Shown: positions 24,907-38,029 of the stretch, in pieces | Layout: each line of letters opens with the position of its first letter | Position numbering within the stretch: position 1 is the stretch's first letter | Assembly: GCA_036365515.1 (NCBI GenBank) | Contig: CM070876.1 | Location: 99,342,150-99,406,149 of the forward strand | Source: Torymus aiolomorphi | Taxonomy: Eukaryota; Arthropoda; Insecta; Hymenoptera; Torymidae | Reading direction: 5' to 3' | Length of the DNA: 64,000 nucleotides | Notes under the pieces: generated by a model | The model's database searches: none | Seen by the model: only the letters and a program-made list of their open reading frames with translations | What the model was told of the DNA's origin: nothing | Position numbers and translations under genes: made by a program

Positions 24907-26652
24907 GTGTGTTGTAAAGATACTATTTCTATATGCAATTATTCTTATAAATGTTTGATTATTTTAGCACTCAAAATGAAAATTAATCCTCTGAATGTTA
25001 TTAATTTGCTGCTTGCCTATTTCCAAACACTTGATATTGAAGATAGCCCTTATAATATTAAAGAAATAGAAATAAAAGACCATTTCCAAATGATACTGTT
25101 AGATTTAATGGAATCGTCTAATAGCATAGATGTTATAATGGAAAAATCGTTGGATTTTCAAGAAGAATATAAAGAAACAGATGCACGTATTGTGGAAGAT
25201 GTTGATTTACATACACTTCCTTACTATCCTGAATTACCTACGGATCAATGTACGGGACATGAAGAACCATTGAGTTTTGAATACAAAAAAGGGCTGTAGA
25301 ATATTGGAGAAGTGGAAAAACAAAAAGAATTTATCGCTTAAAACAGTTCAAAATAGATTCAGGAAAGTCAGTTTTGAAACACAGTTACATCGCTGGGCTC
25401 ACCAAATCAATCAAGGTGGAACTTACCGAGAAAAAATTGCAAGAATTTGTGATTTCACACTAGAAAATTTTAAAGCTGCTACTGAAGCTGGATTAATAAT
25501 TCATGACAACGATTTAAGAAGATGGGCTCTACAAGCACGAAAAGTAATCGGAAATGAGGACGTAAGATTTACACCTTCAAAACATTGGCTTTCAAAATTT
25601 AAAAACACACATAGAATTGTTTCTCGAAAAATTAATAAATTTATCACAAAAAAAAGTATAGAAAATAGAAATGATTTGCATAAAAAAGAAGTAGAATTCG
25701 TAACAGAAGTCAAACAATTGATTAATCAAATAGGCGCTGGCAATACATATAATTCAGACCAGTCTGGTTTTCAGTTGGAAATGCATTCTGATCGATCTCT
25801 TGCTTTCAAGGAGAAAAGAAATTACGGTGCCTTGTACAGTCGGTCACATCAACAACTCATAGCTATACTGTACAGCCGACAATTTCAGCCACAGGAAAGT
25901 TACTATCACCATTATTTTTAGTATTAAAGGAACGAAGCGGAGAATTTGGACCAATTGTCTCACAAAATTTGTTTGTGCCTACAAACGTATATGTTACATC
26001 CTCGACATCTGGAAAACTTAATTCAGATAATATCACGTTCTATTAATTTCTAAAATGTAACGTTAATTATTTCGGAAGACACATTTAAATAAAATCAAAA
26101 TTTGTAGAACTCTTTAAGGCGTGGTTAAAAGAGGTATATTTTCCTCAAGTTGGACCTAGAAGCATGCTGCTAATTGATTCGTGGAGTGGTCATTGTCCAA
26201 CGATTGTACAGGAAGTTACGCCACATGATAAAACACAACATCTCAAAATGATACCTACAGGAACGACTGGAAACATACAGCCGTTAGATGTATATGGATT
26301 CCGCACATGGAAGAACTATGTTAAACATTTTTCAGACCATGTTTTGCTCATAGACGACGACTTAAATTTACATTTGAGAAATAATATAACTAAATTACAG
26401 TCCTTGGTTCATAACCAATTTTCATCTCCACGATATGAAAATCTATTTAAATATTCGTGGTATAAAAGTGGGTATCTTGTGACTCGACCAGGAGATTTCG
26501 ATGACCCCGTAAGTTTCAGTTTCGGAGATTCCTGTGCAACGCATTGTGAGATCAATGGTTGTAATAATGTTGCAATTGTTAGATGTTCGTGGTGTAAAAA
26601 ATCTTTATGCTTAAAACACTTTTTTGAAGAATATCATTATTGTACAACCTAG
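24907..26652 (+). pseudogene. pogo/Tigger-like (CENPB-type HTH + DDE) transposase, broken
   Basis: The enzyme would cut and paste the element. The first frame (24907-25299) is an acidic N-terminal region and passes to a second frame (25277-25921) at an A6 run near 25285-25290, a one-base slip. The second frame holds a helix-turn-helix region of the CENPB/Tc5 kind ('KTVQNRFRKVS', 'RWALQARKVIG', 'SKHWLSKFKNTH') and the first catalytic Asp in 'YNSDQSGFQ' (25757-25759). The frame then shifts near 25880 and has stops up to about 26100. A third frame (26164-26652) resumes with the second Asp in 'LLIDSWSGH' (26176-26178) and ends in a Cys/His cluster, 'CSWCKKSLCLKHFFEEYHYC'. Three or more lesions make it inactive. 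Confidence 0.83.
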
Positions 26653-26989
26653 AATCCATAATGCCTCGAGCTATTCGACAAACAATTACTTTTTTGAAAA
26701 TACTTTAAATTTTTTGTAGTAATAGTAATAATAAAACTTGTGTTGTTAAAACAAAAACCATATTTACATTAGTCATCATTTCATTTTGTATTTTTCTGCA
26801 ATACGTAACTTTAATTTTTATTATTTTTTTGAAAAAAAATTAATCTCACTAAATTTTGATTATTTACGCAATTTTTTCAGAAAAAAATAATAAACACATT
26901 CACCCTCCCTGCTAGAAAAAGTTAGTAGAAGTCGATACAAATCGATAAGTTTCACCATTGAAGTCAATAAAGTCTCTTAATTTCCTTAA

Positions 26990-27812
26990 AAAGAGGAAAA
27001 TAGGGGATCCTACCCTTAAAATTGAAAGTGATAAAGATTTGTGGCCTTTTTAATTTTAAGATTTTTAGCGTTAGTTTTATTAAGGTAATTACTCTCTAAA
27101 AAATAATTTTGGTTAAAACCACGGGACAGGTCAACTTTATTTTTTTAATTTTCTTTTAAATGGAATCAGTTTTAAGGCGATATATAATTTATTATAATTT
27201 TTATAGCTGGAAATTGATGAAAAAAGCTTAGTTTTCTTGAAAAAAAAATAGGGGTTGCTACCCTTAAAATTGAAAATAATGCTGTTTTGAAGCCTTTCTT
27301 ATTTAAAATTTTTAGCGCTGGTTTTATTAAGGTACCTTTATTTATTTCTGAAATAATGAACAAAAAATAAATAAGGGGTAGTTACCCCTAAAAAATAATT
27401 TTGGCCAAAACGACGAGACAGGTCAACTTTATTTTTTAATTTTCTTTTAAATGGAATCAGTTTTGAGGCGATATATAATTTATTGTAATTTTTATAGCTG
27501 AAAATTAGTGAAAAAAGCTTAGTTTTCTTGAAAACAAAATAGGGGTTGCTACCCTTAAAATTGAAAGTAATGCTATTTTGAAGGCTTTTTTATTCTACAA
27601 CTTTTGGCGTCGGTTTCATTAAGCTAGATTTATTCGTTTTTGAAATATTTGAAAAAAACTGTTTTTGAGGGTGAACTTTAGGGGTAGATTTCACCCCATT
27701 AAAGTGTCTATCAGCACGTAAAAAAAAAAACGTGTCTCTTATTTTTTAATGTACTACAACATATTGCAATATTGTCCAAATCGGCGACTTACACTTGGGG
27801 TACCTTCCTTGT
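26990..27812 (-). repeat. Right inverted arm of the transposon
   Basis: Reverse complement of the left arm, with the marker 'gggttgctacccttaaaatt' near 27002 (variant), 27241 and 27541, and an end identical to the left terminus. The sequence 26653-26989 between the transposase and this arm is AT-rich with a possible polyadenylation signal ('aataaaac') near 26732. Confidence 0.88.
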
Positions 27813-29497
27813 CAGTAATTTTTGCTCTTCATGAGCTGGAAATTTCGATTTGGTTCGTTGTTTTTCTCAAACTAATGTAGGTTTATGCTAGATGTGCTTG
27901 TTTTTACCAACATTTTCCTAATATATAGTGCTAGAAATGCTTGTTTTTACCAATATTTTCCTAGTATATGGGGACAAGTGCATGGAATCCTGCAAGAAAC
28001 AGCGAAAAACCATGATTCTCTTTACTTTTTATGGCCCTTTATGACCCGGGAAAAGATTTGCATCATTGTTTTCCTTAAAATAACGAAGTTTTATACTAAA
28101 TATGCCTCATTTTACCAATATTTTCCTAGTAAATAGAGAAAAGAGCGTGGAATCATGCGAAAAACAGCGAAAAACCATGATTTTCAGATCTGTTTGCTCG
28201 TTAAACACAAGAAATATGCATTTGGATCATTGTTTTACGCAAAATAAGGTATTTTTATGCTTGAAATGCCGAATTTTTCCAATATTATCCTAATATATGG
28301 TGAAAATTGCCTGTTTTTACTAATATTTTCCTAGTATATGATGAAAAGTGCGTGGAATCCTGCAAAAAAGAGGGAAAACCATTATTTAAAGTACTTTTGG
28401 CTCTTAATGAGCGGGAAAAAGAGATTTCAATCATTGTTTTCCTCAAAATAACGTAGTTTTATACTAAATATGCCTGTTTTTACATATATTTTCCTAGTAT
28501 ATGGTGTGAAGTGCGTGGAATCCTGCAAAAAACGGGGAAAACCATTTTTTAAAGTACTTTTGGCTCTTAATGAGCGGGAAAAATAAATGTGCATCATTGT
28601 TTTCCTCAAAATAAAGTAGTTTTATACTAAATATGCATGTTTTTACGATTATTTTCCTAATATATGGTTAAAATGCTTGTTTTTACCAATATTATCCTAA
28701 AATATGGTGAAAAGTGCGTGGTATACTGAAAAAAACGGAAATCCCTAATTTTTAGTAATTTTTGCTCTTAATGAGCTGGAAGTTTCGATTTGGTTTGTTG
28801 TTTTTATCAAAATAATGTAGGATATGCTAGAAATGCTTGTTTTTACCAATATTTTCTTAATATAAGGTGTAAAATGCCTCTTTTTACCAATATTTTCCTA
28901 GTATATGATGAAAAGTGCGTGGAATACTGCAAAAAAGAGGGAAAACCATTATTTAAAGTACTTTTGGCTCTTAATGAGCGGGAAAAAGAGATTTGAATCA
29001 TTGTTTTCCTCAAAATAACGTAGTTTTGTACTAAATATGCCTGTTTTTACCAATATTTATCTAGTATATGTTGATAAGAGCATGAAATCATGCGAAAAAC
29101 GGCGAAAAACCATGATTTTCAGTCTTGTTTTCTTTTAAGCAGAGGAAATATGGATTTGGATCATTGTTTTCCGCAAAAGAAGGTAGTTTTATGGTAGAAA
29201 TGACAGTTTCTACCAATATTTTCCTAATATCTGGTGAAGAGTGCGTGTAATCAAAGAAAAAAGAGTAAAACCATGATTTTCAGTACTTTTTGGTATTCAA
29301 AAACGGGAAATGTGGATTTGGTTCGTTTGTCTCAAGATAATGTAGGCTTATGCTAGGAATGCCTGTTTTTACAAATCTATTTCTAATATTTTGTGAAAAA
29401 TGCACGTTGCTACCAATATTTTCCTAATATATTGCGGAAATTGCGTGGAATCCTGCAAAAAATAGCGAAGAACAATGATTTTCGGTACCTTCTGCTC
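27813..29497 (+). repeat. Complex satellite array
   Basis: Same family, about nine units, resuming in mid-unit at 'tcagtaatttttgctctt'. Several units here share the variant 'gagcgggaaaaagagattt' and 'ggctcttaatgagcggg', suggesting local homogenisation. Confidence 0.9.
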
Positions 29498-30404
29498 TTG
29501 TTCGGGATTGTATAGTACCGCAAGTGTCCGCTAGATGGCAAGCGCCAAATCGCTACCCGCAATGAAGAACATCACCCTGAGTGTATAAGTATAGGCACGC
29601 GACTTGCACTCGGGGGAGACATTAAAACATACAGTCTCCTCTACTTACTACTTTTACTTGCTTTACTTACTTTGCTAATAATACGAGAAGCTCTCGTATT
29701 ATTTGCCGTCACCCCTTGCCTACTTGCTCGAACGCATTGCGTTCATCTTCTACCTACAGTTCAATTTCGCCTTTCGAGGAGAGTTGATGCAAAGACTCTT
29801 GGAATCTTATTTCCAAGTGTCTATCTTTTGTACCGAACTTATTCTTTGCGAGAAAAGTTGGATACATTGACTCTAGAGTCAACCGTCCCATTATCACATA
29901 CAGCTTTTGCCTTACATACTTTACTGCTTTACTTATAATACGAGAAGCTCTCGTATTAGTTACTGTTTCCATTCGCTTACTTTACGCGAACATACATTAT
30001 CACACGTTAGCCTGCATTAAATGCATACACTTTATGTTTCCACTATATTTGCTTTCCTATAACTACTTCGTCTTAATTGCGAATAATACGAATTCTTACT
30101 TTTTCTGCTTTCAACTTATTCTTTGCGAGAAAAGTTGGAAGCATAGATTCTTAGAGTCTTAATTGCTATTTTAAGCTTAGCTGATAATACGTGGGCTCTC
30201 GCATTATTAGTTTGCCTATTGCATATACCTTGCGTATTGCTTTCCTCTCTTACTCGAACGCGCGTAGCGTTCAAATCCTTTTTGCTTCAATTTTACTTTC
30301 TAGTGGGTTGGAGCAAAGACTTTCAGAGTCAATACAATTTATTATTTTCTCTCGGCGATAAACCCTAACAATATAAAATCCGTATACGTTCGGTCGTATA
30401 CAGC
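29498..30404 (+). repeat. Hairpin-rich block, copy 3 (most divergent)
   Basis: Collinear with 130-1408 and 42637-43530 but more diverged, and without the 377-bp insertion. The stems 'AATACGAGA' with 'TCTCGTATT' (about 29679-29702) and 'TTGACTC' with 'GAGTCAA' (about 29870) remain perfect. The last of these has a shorter loop than in the other copies. Confidence 0.75.
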
Positions 30405-32255
30405 TCTTAATGAGCTGGAAAAATGGATTTGCTCCATTGTTTTCCTCAAAATATCCTAGATTCAAGATAAAATGTCTGTTTTTACCAATATTTTCCTAGT
30501 AAATAGAGAAAAGATCGTGGAATCATGCGAAAAACAGCGAGAAACCATGATTTTCAGACCTGTATCATCGTTAAACGCAGGAAATATGGATTTCGATCTT
30601 TAGGGATGCCAGATTTTACCAATGTTTTCCTATTATATTGTGAAAAATGCGTGGCATCCTGAAAAAAACAGCGAAAAACCACGATTTTCAGTACTTTTTG
30701 CTCTTAATGAGCTGGAAAAATAGATTTGCATCGTTGTTGTCCTCAAAATAATGCAGTTTTATACCAAATTTGCCAGTTTTTATCAATATTTGCCTCATAT
30801 ATGGTGAGAAGTGCGTGGGATCGTGCAAATCTCAGGGAAACCCATGATTTTCAGTAATTTTTGCTCTTAATGAGCTGGAGATTTCGATTTGGTTTGTTGT
30901 TTTACTCAAAATAAGGTAGATTTATATTAGAAATGCTTGTTTTTACCATTATTTCCTAGTATATGGTGAAAAGTGCCTGGAATCCTGCAAAAAACAGGGA
31001 AAACCATCATTTAAATTACTTTTGTACTTAATCAGGTGGAAATATTGATTTTTATCTTTGTTTTCCTAAAAATATCGTAGGTTCACGATAAAATGCCCGT
31101 TATTACCAATACTTTCCTAGTAAAAAGAGAAAAGAGCGTGGAATCATGCGAAAAACAGGGATAATCATGATCGGGTTATTGGGTCATGATTTAAAGTACT
31201 TTTTGATATTAAAACGCAGGAAATTTGCATTTGGTTCGTTGTTTATCTCAAAATAACGTAGGTTTATGCTAGAAATGCCGGATTTTACTACTATTTTCCT
31301 ATTATATTCAGAAAAATGTCTGTTTTTACCAATACTTTCCTAGTATATGATGAAAAGTGAGTGGCATCCTGAAAAAACAGCGAAACACCATGATTTTCAG
31401 TACCTTTTGCTCTTAATGAGCTGGAAAAATAGATTTGCATTATTGCTTTCCTCAAAATAACGTAGTTTTATACTAAATATGACAGTTTTTACCAATACTT
31501 ACCTACTATATGGTGAAAAGTGCGTGGAATCCTGCAAAAAACAGGGAAAAAAATGATTTTCAGTACTTTTTGGTAATCAAACGCAGGAAATTTCGATTTG
31601 GTTCGTTGTTTTTCTCAAAATAATGTAGGTTTATGCTAAAAATGATTGTTTTTACCAATATTTTTATAGTATATGGTGAAAAGAGCGTGTAATCATGCTA
31701 CAAACTTCGAAAAACCATGATTTTCAGCCCTGTTTGTTCATAAAACGCAGGAAATATTGATTTATATCATTGTTTCCCGCAAAATAAGGTAGTTTTGGAT
31801 ACAAATGACTGGCTTTGGATTTGGATCGTTGTTTTTCAGAAAATAACGTAGGATTATGATAGAAATTCCTGTTTTAACCATTATTTTCCTAGTATACGGT
31901 GAAAAGTTCGGGGAATCCTTCAAAAAACAGCGAGAAACAATGATTTTCAGTCCTTTTTGCTCTTATTGAGCTGGAAAAATGGAATTGCATCATTGTTTTA
32001 CTCAAAATAACGTAGGATTACGTTAAAATGCCTGTTTTTATCCATATTTACCTAGTATATGGTGATAAGAGGATGGAATCATGCGAAAAACGGCGAAAAA
32101 CCATGAGTTTCAGTCCTGTTTTCTTTTTAAGCACAGGAAATATGGATTTGGATCATTGTTTTCCGCAAAAGAAGGTAGTTTTATGGTAGAACTGACAGTT
32201 TTTACCAATATTTTCCTAATATCTGGTGAGGAGTACGTGTAATCAAAGAAAAAAC
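30405..32255 (+). repeat. Complex satellite array
   Basis: About ten divergent units ending near 'gtacgtgtaatcaaagaaaa', a variant also seen at 29240. One short run 'atcgggttattgggtcatga' near 31170 recalls the 'attgggttattg' run at 10450-10480. Beyond 32255 the satellite stops. Confidence 0.88.
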
Positions 32256-32910
32256 CGCTGCCAATTCCACGTAGCTTCCTCAAAATAATTTATCAATTCC
32301 TTTTTTTATACTTTTATAAAATAAATTTTCGCAAAAACAAATGAAGAAAATGTATTGAAATTTTATCTAAATATAGTTTTTAATAAGTGTAATAAGTGGT
32401 TAAAATTTTGAGTCGATTTATGAAGTATTCTTTGAAAAACAAGTATTCGAAAATATTTCAAAGTAATTAGTTCTTTAAGAAATAACAAACATCTGTATTA
32501 TTTTAACAAATTGTTATTTTCATAATCTTATCTGCTTTCATAATGATTGAAAACTCACTGTAGGGGTATATTTTTAATTTTATTTATATAATACGGTCTT
32601 TAGTTATTCATAAAAAAATACATGTTTTTTGAGTGATCGACAATTTCATTAACTTACCTTCATTATGCCTCGTTGCAATATTTTTCAATAACGAACCTAA
32701 TAGCTTATTAAATTAGAAAAAGCAAGAAAACAACACGCGTGCGTATCGCGTGTCGTTTCCACTGGTATAAACCATATATTTGTGGAATAAACAATATATT
32801 TGTGAAATTTCATTACGAAATATTATCTATTAATTATACAAAATATCACAGTAAAATAATTTGGGGGTAATATTAACTATGAAAAGGGTTTTTATATATT
32901 GTGAATTGAA
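32256..32910. other. No gene seen; AT-rich spacer before the LTR element
   Basis: AT-rich sequence with no satellite landmarks and no frame of interest. It ends at the first base of the left LTR. Confidence 0.5.
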
Positions 32911-33621
32911 TGTTATGACGGAAAATTATTCTCCGTCATTTTTCTCTCTCCCTAGATACTCATTGTACTAATCCTTCTTAGATCTTACAGGTGCAGACGC
33001 CGCGGAAGAACGCTCGGCTGAGGGAGAGACAGAGAGAGAGAGTGAGAGAGAGAGCGCGAGAAGCGCGCGCGAACCGTTTAGACTCGTGAGAGTGTCAATT
33101 AGTCTCGTTTGGGATAGCGCGCGCGCTCCTTGTCCTTAAGAACCAAAGATTCCGACGTGCGATTCCGTGAGTGTGAGAGTGTGTGTGAGTGAGTGCACAT
33201 CCGGCCACGACTGTGTGGCCTGTTCCAGCGTCCGAGAGGCGACAACCTACGAGCGGCGCACCAGGAGCTGGTGCAAGCGAGAGGCCGGCGACAGCGAACA
33301 CGCCACGTGTGTTAGTGCCGGCTCAACTTCTCTCTCTCTCTTGAACTCTCGGCGACTCGGGCCTCCTCCTCGCCCCTGCTGACCGCGAATCGCACATTGT
33401 GCGCTGCGTCCTCTTTTCCCCTCTTTGACTCGTTCAATAAACCTTGTTATTTGTTATTTAACTCTCGCGAGTGATCATTCATTTACTACCCCGTTCTCTC
33501 TTCCTTTTCATTCAACATTCGCTTGCGGCGTGCATTGCACGAGGTGTGCTAGCCTCGCCGCCGCATGCAGTATTTGTAACCGGATAATTCCGAGCAGCCG
33601 GAGAATTAATTATCCGTTACA
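32911..33621 (+). repeat. Left LTR
   Basis: Runs from 'TGTTATGACGG' to 'CCGTTACA'. The 3' half (from about 33295) matches the right LTR at 39775-40103. It includes a purine-rich GA tract (33024-33060) and 'caataaacctt' (33435), a likely polyadenylation signal. Exact ends are uncertain by about 2 bp: AATG lies at 32909-32912 and 40103-40106, so a 4-bp duplication with slightly shorter LTRs is possible. The frames 33095-33301 and 33167-33382 in it are chance. Confidence 0.8.
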
Positions 33622-35643
33622 AATTGGAGCCCCTCGAAAAACCCACATTTTCGAGAACGTGGGTACTTAGGAAAATTTAAATTCGCATCCGGAGTGTGGA
33701 AAATTGCAGCGCGCAGTGATATTAGTTTACGCAGCGCATCTGTGTATTGAACACTGGGAATTAAACACCGGTGGGGTGGATGCATTAAGCATCACTGCAC
33801 TCTAGAAAAGTCAGCGAACGCTCATTTTTACGCCAAGGTTATTGTCGGAGAGTATATTCGACAGCCGTCGCGCATACGCGCAGCGACAGCAACCGCGGAC
33901 AGTGTTTACGTTGCGCGCAGATACAGGACTCGGGTCACGCAGAACGTAAACAAAGCCTTTCCAGCACACAAGTTTTCGTACTGTGTGTTGGAGAGAGACA
34001 GACTACTCCGAATATTATATTCGGAGCAAGAATTATTTCGTGCGCGGCTGAATATTATTTCAGCTTAGGCGCTATTCGAGCCAGACTCAATACGCGACGC
34101 GCATATGACAACAATGCGCCTTATGTACACTTGCACTTTTATTGTTTGATCACGAGTTTGAAAGCGACCTCGCATTAATAAGCGTTGATGAATTGCATAA
34201 ACTTGAACACGCGTTATCGCAAAAGTAATAAAAATAATTGAAATCTGTTTAAACAAGTTAACTTTTATTATACTTTAAAATTAATAAGAAATTTTTTTTG
34301 TCTTCTCTCTCGGTAATTACCCACCGACATCGATTTAAAATTGGAAGTAAATTAAATTTTGGAATTACTCTCAAAACTACTAAATTTAATATTCAAGTTA
34401 AATAAAAATTTGAACGATTATTGAAAAAATAAAAATTTGCTAACGCGAAATAACGCATGTGCGAACTCGCTGTTCAAAACCCAATATCTAGGCATACGCA
34501 ACGTAGCTTGCGAATCGCGATACACAACAGCGTGGAAGCAGCAACAGCTGATCGCTCGGGAACTATCGTACCCCGACGGCGAATGACGCGAGGGCCGTAT
34601 AGTTACCTAGTAGACACCTAGCGTAGACTATAGAATTCGAAGGCGAACTTTCGCAACGCCCTGCATTTAAGTCAGGTTGAAAAATTAGATACATTTACCT
34701 TATTATCGATTAACGAATAAAATATAAAATCATACTATATTGAAATAGATACGAAATCAGAACATTAGACTTACAGAAAACGAAATAATTTAGAACTAAT
34801 AGCGAGAACGCATATACGTTCTAAACTATTTCAGAGAAATTCGGGTCACAAAATTATTTGAATAAAACAGAATTTTTTTCTTCTCTTCTCTATTATACTG
34901 AAGTATTAAGCCTTCAAGAATTCTTAGTAAAATAACTCTGGAATTTTAAGTTAGACCAAATACTCTTCCAGTTAAAATCAAAAGCCCAACAAATTACGCA
35001 ATCCAATAATTTATTTCATATTTACTTTTTAAAAATTATTAGTATCCTATCTAATTTAGGAAAAAAAAAATTTTTTTTTATAATAAAAAGAGAAAATAAC
35101 TTAAATGAGATGATTAATAAAATACTCTCGGAATTTACTTACCGCGATTCACGCGAAATAAATTCACAGAATTTAACGAACGTAATTTACCTATTGCAAT
35201 GAATTATTGAATGCGTATGTTCAAGTGCAAAGCTGAATGCGACACATCTAGACAAAGCGCAAACGACCCCACAAACAGTATAAATTATTATAAATTAGTA
35301 TAAATTATTATAAATTATTTGAATTTATCCATTCTTGGTTTTACAAAAAATTGCCCTTTGTGAATTCAAATTTTCTTGTGGTTAAATTGATACACAAGAA
35401 AACAAATAAAACTGGAAGAGGCAAAATTTTTCTTTCTTTTTTTGCTTTATTAAATTTTCTTTTACCGCATTCCGATTTAAATAAGGAAATATTAAAAACT
35501 CCATCCTCATTAAATATAAAAGAGAATTGACCAGCGATTAGCGCAAATTAAACTTGAAAACACCAAGGCGTAATAATTAAAAATTAAAACTTTAAAACCC
35601 GAATTCCTCAGCGAAGCGCATTAGGGATTTTTAGGTCAACAAC
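33622..35643 (+). other. Long retrotransposon leader, including the primer-binding region
   Basis: Directly after the LTR comes 'attggagcccctcgaaaaac', the position and TGG start expected of a tRNA primer-binding site; I cannot name the tRNA. About 2 kb without a coding frame follows, first GC-rich then AT-rich. Long leaders are known in some gypsy lineages. Confidence 0.6.
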
Positions 35644-37927
35644 ATGCCACTCCTAGACGACGATACATTCGAAGACATCATGGAGGTGGAAATCCAAGGC
35701 TGGATAATGAACCTGGCAGGCGAGCCGCTTGACGATGCGCTCGAAAAATTAGAACTTTTAAAAAGCGGCACACAGTTTGCAAAAGCGGATAGGTTATATA
35801 GGCGATTGCGAGGTGACTATACAGCGAACGATTTCATGCGAATGGAAGAAACAAAAGACGAAGCAGAAGCATTCGATAGAAGAAACAAGAAATTGGAAAA
35901 TCTTATACAAACTCTGACGTTCGACGCACGTACACTCGACGAGCTGGCAGAGGCGAAATAAGGCGTGCAGCTACGAGATGCACACACAACACGAAAAGAC
36001 GTCAAACGTCAACGCCACTAGACCAAGCCCATACACTACTGGACCAATTGGACATGGCAATCACTGAAGTACAAGAAGAAAATGCCTGCGCGACAACACT
36101 ATCACCAACCGCAGAGCAAATATGGCCCGCGACAACGCAAAATCAACCAGGACCAATGCGAACGGCGCAGCAAGATATCCGTGATGCGATAACCCTGGGA
36201 AAAGCGATAGCCGAAGGAAGATTTCCATCGCCTATCACAACACAGTCAACGGGGGTAAACACGCTAACAACCACGACGACAACAGCGAGTACGGCCGTAG
36301 CCAGCACCGCGGGCACGTACACAATACACTCGGCCCCGCAATCGGTCTTTACGATACGAACAGCACCTACAGCCGACGACCATGTACAATGCACGCTCAC
36401 AAACGGCAGAACATACACAATGACAAGAGCATGCGAAATGATGAGAATACAGGGAGTCGCAAAAGACTATGACAAGGAAATAAAGCAGCTGCAGGAGCAG
36501 ATGTCAGATCTGATAGCGAGTACACGCCTGCACGTAATGTCAAATAAAACGACAAGCAATGAAGCGAGCTCGCAAAAACATAAAACAGTGAACTTCCAAG
36601 ACAGGTACAGATTAGTGTACCTTGACGAAGGAAGTACACAAGCGGACTCGCGCAACACAGCAACGAGCGCAAACGCGCGACAACCACCAGCGCTAAACCC
36701 AGCAGCGTAAAGCTTCACACCGCAAAGGTATTATGCGGACGAGCGTGGCCCTCAATAACATCCTCAGCCTCATGCCCGCGACCGGCAAGAGTCTTGGGGG
36801 AGGGGGAGCCTCCCGAGTAACTCGCAAAGTAGATACTCGGGCGAAGGTACCACGCTCCGTCAATCCATAAACGTGGACGTTGACAGAACGGTGCGGCAGT
36901 GGAAACTGCAATTCACCGGCGAGAAAGGCAGCAGTATCGAGGAATTCCTCGAGCGAGTTAACGAATGCCGCTCGCTGGCGCGAATAACTGACGAGGACCT
37001 GCTGAATGCTATGTCCGAGCTGACGTCTGGCGTGGCAAGGCATTGGTGTCGCCAAGCTCGCAAAAACTGGAGAACTTGGGAAGACTTCTGCGCCGCCGCC
37101 CGCCGCTGCTACGGGGTCGACAAGCGATCCCAGCAACGACTCGTCGGCGAAGCGCAAGCCCGCACCCAAGGCAGAGACGAGCCTGCAAGGGATTATATTG
37201 TATGCCTCCTTACGATTTTAAGTAAGTTTGAGGAGCCTTGGGAGGACGAAAGACAACTCGAGCACATATATAGAAATATGCTGCCCAGTATCAAACGCTT
37301 AGTGCCGTGGGAGAAAGTTACAGACATAGACAAGCTCATAGAGCTTGCATGAGAAGCAGAAGCGCTAAGGGAGGCGGAGAGGAGTTACAAACCTCCCCCG
37401 AACCCGGACGATAGTCTGTTACCAGACGTAGCCTACAAGGGGCAAAGTCCGCGAAAACGCAACTGCAGCGCAGCAAAAGTAGCCTGGCGGTTATGGCGAG
37501 TGGCGCACCTCCACAAGACACACGCGGACAACCCGTAACGAGCGATGGCAAGCCAAGCCTAGCCGCGATGGCAGAGCAGTCGGCCCAGAGGCTCGATCAG
37601 GTGATTAGCCGGCTACTAGACGAAAAACTTTCCAAACTTAACTGGAGCAGGAAGCGACCCCTGGATCCGCCGCCGGTGAGCAACGGCCCTCCCAAGAGGA
37701 CAGGAGCGTACCGCAAGAATGGTCGCAGTTCCCCTAACAAGCCTAGGAAAAACGCCCCGGCAAGCACCGGCGAGAAGAATTACGCGCCACCCACTCCAAC
37801 CAGCGACAAGAACGCCTACAGCCAGCCCGGGCCAAAAGAGCACGTACGGTGTTGGGGTTGTAGCTGGCCTGGCTACATTAAGCCACACTGCCCGGAGTGC
37901 TCGGGAAAAGGCAGAGGGGGCGCGTAG
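35644..37927 (+). pseudogene. Gag region, broken
   Basis: Gag would form the particle and package RNA. The first frame (35644-35961) is a charged helical segment from Met 35644. A frameshift near 35960 leads to 36048-36710, a Thr/Ala-rich stretch; the same frame resumes after stops at 36708-36710 and 36756-36758. The capsid-like part is at 36873-37352 ('QWKLQFTGEKGSSIEEFLER', 'LERVNECRSLA'), followed by a stop. The C-terminal part (37493-37927, another frame) is basic and ends with a Cys/His knuckle-like motif, 'CWGCSWPGYIKPHCPEC'. At least two frameshifts and three stops are present. Confidence 0.8.
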
Positions 37928-38029
37928 ATGAGTCCCCCCCCCCCCAACCTGACGTGACCTCAACGGCGCCTCGGCCAGGCGCCTCGGCTACGTCCGTCGC
38001 TGCAAGCTCTACCGACTTGGAGGGAAATT

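Larger units (their letters stand above)
22382..27812 (+). mobile_element. pogo/Tigger-like DNA transposon with very long inverted termini, defective
   Basis: The left end 'CAAGGAAGGTACCCCAAGTG' is matched in reverse complement by the right end, which finishes 'GGGGTACCTTCCTTG' at 27812. The inverted arms are about 0.8-0.9 kb, each built of subrepeats of about 290 bp marked by 'aagggtagcaaccc'. The centre carries a broken transposase. TCA flanks both ends (22379-22381 and 27813-27815). That could be a 3-bp duplication, but pogo elements normally duplicate TA, so the true boundary or family placement is uncertain. Satellite resumes at 27813. Confidence 0.85.
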
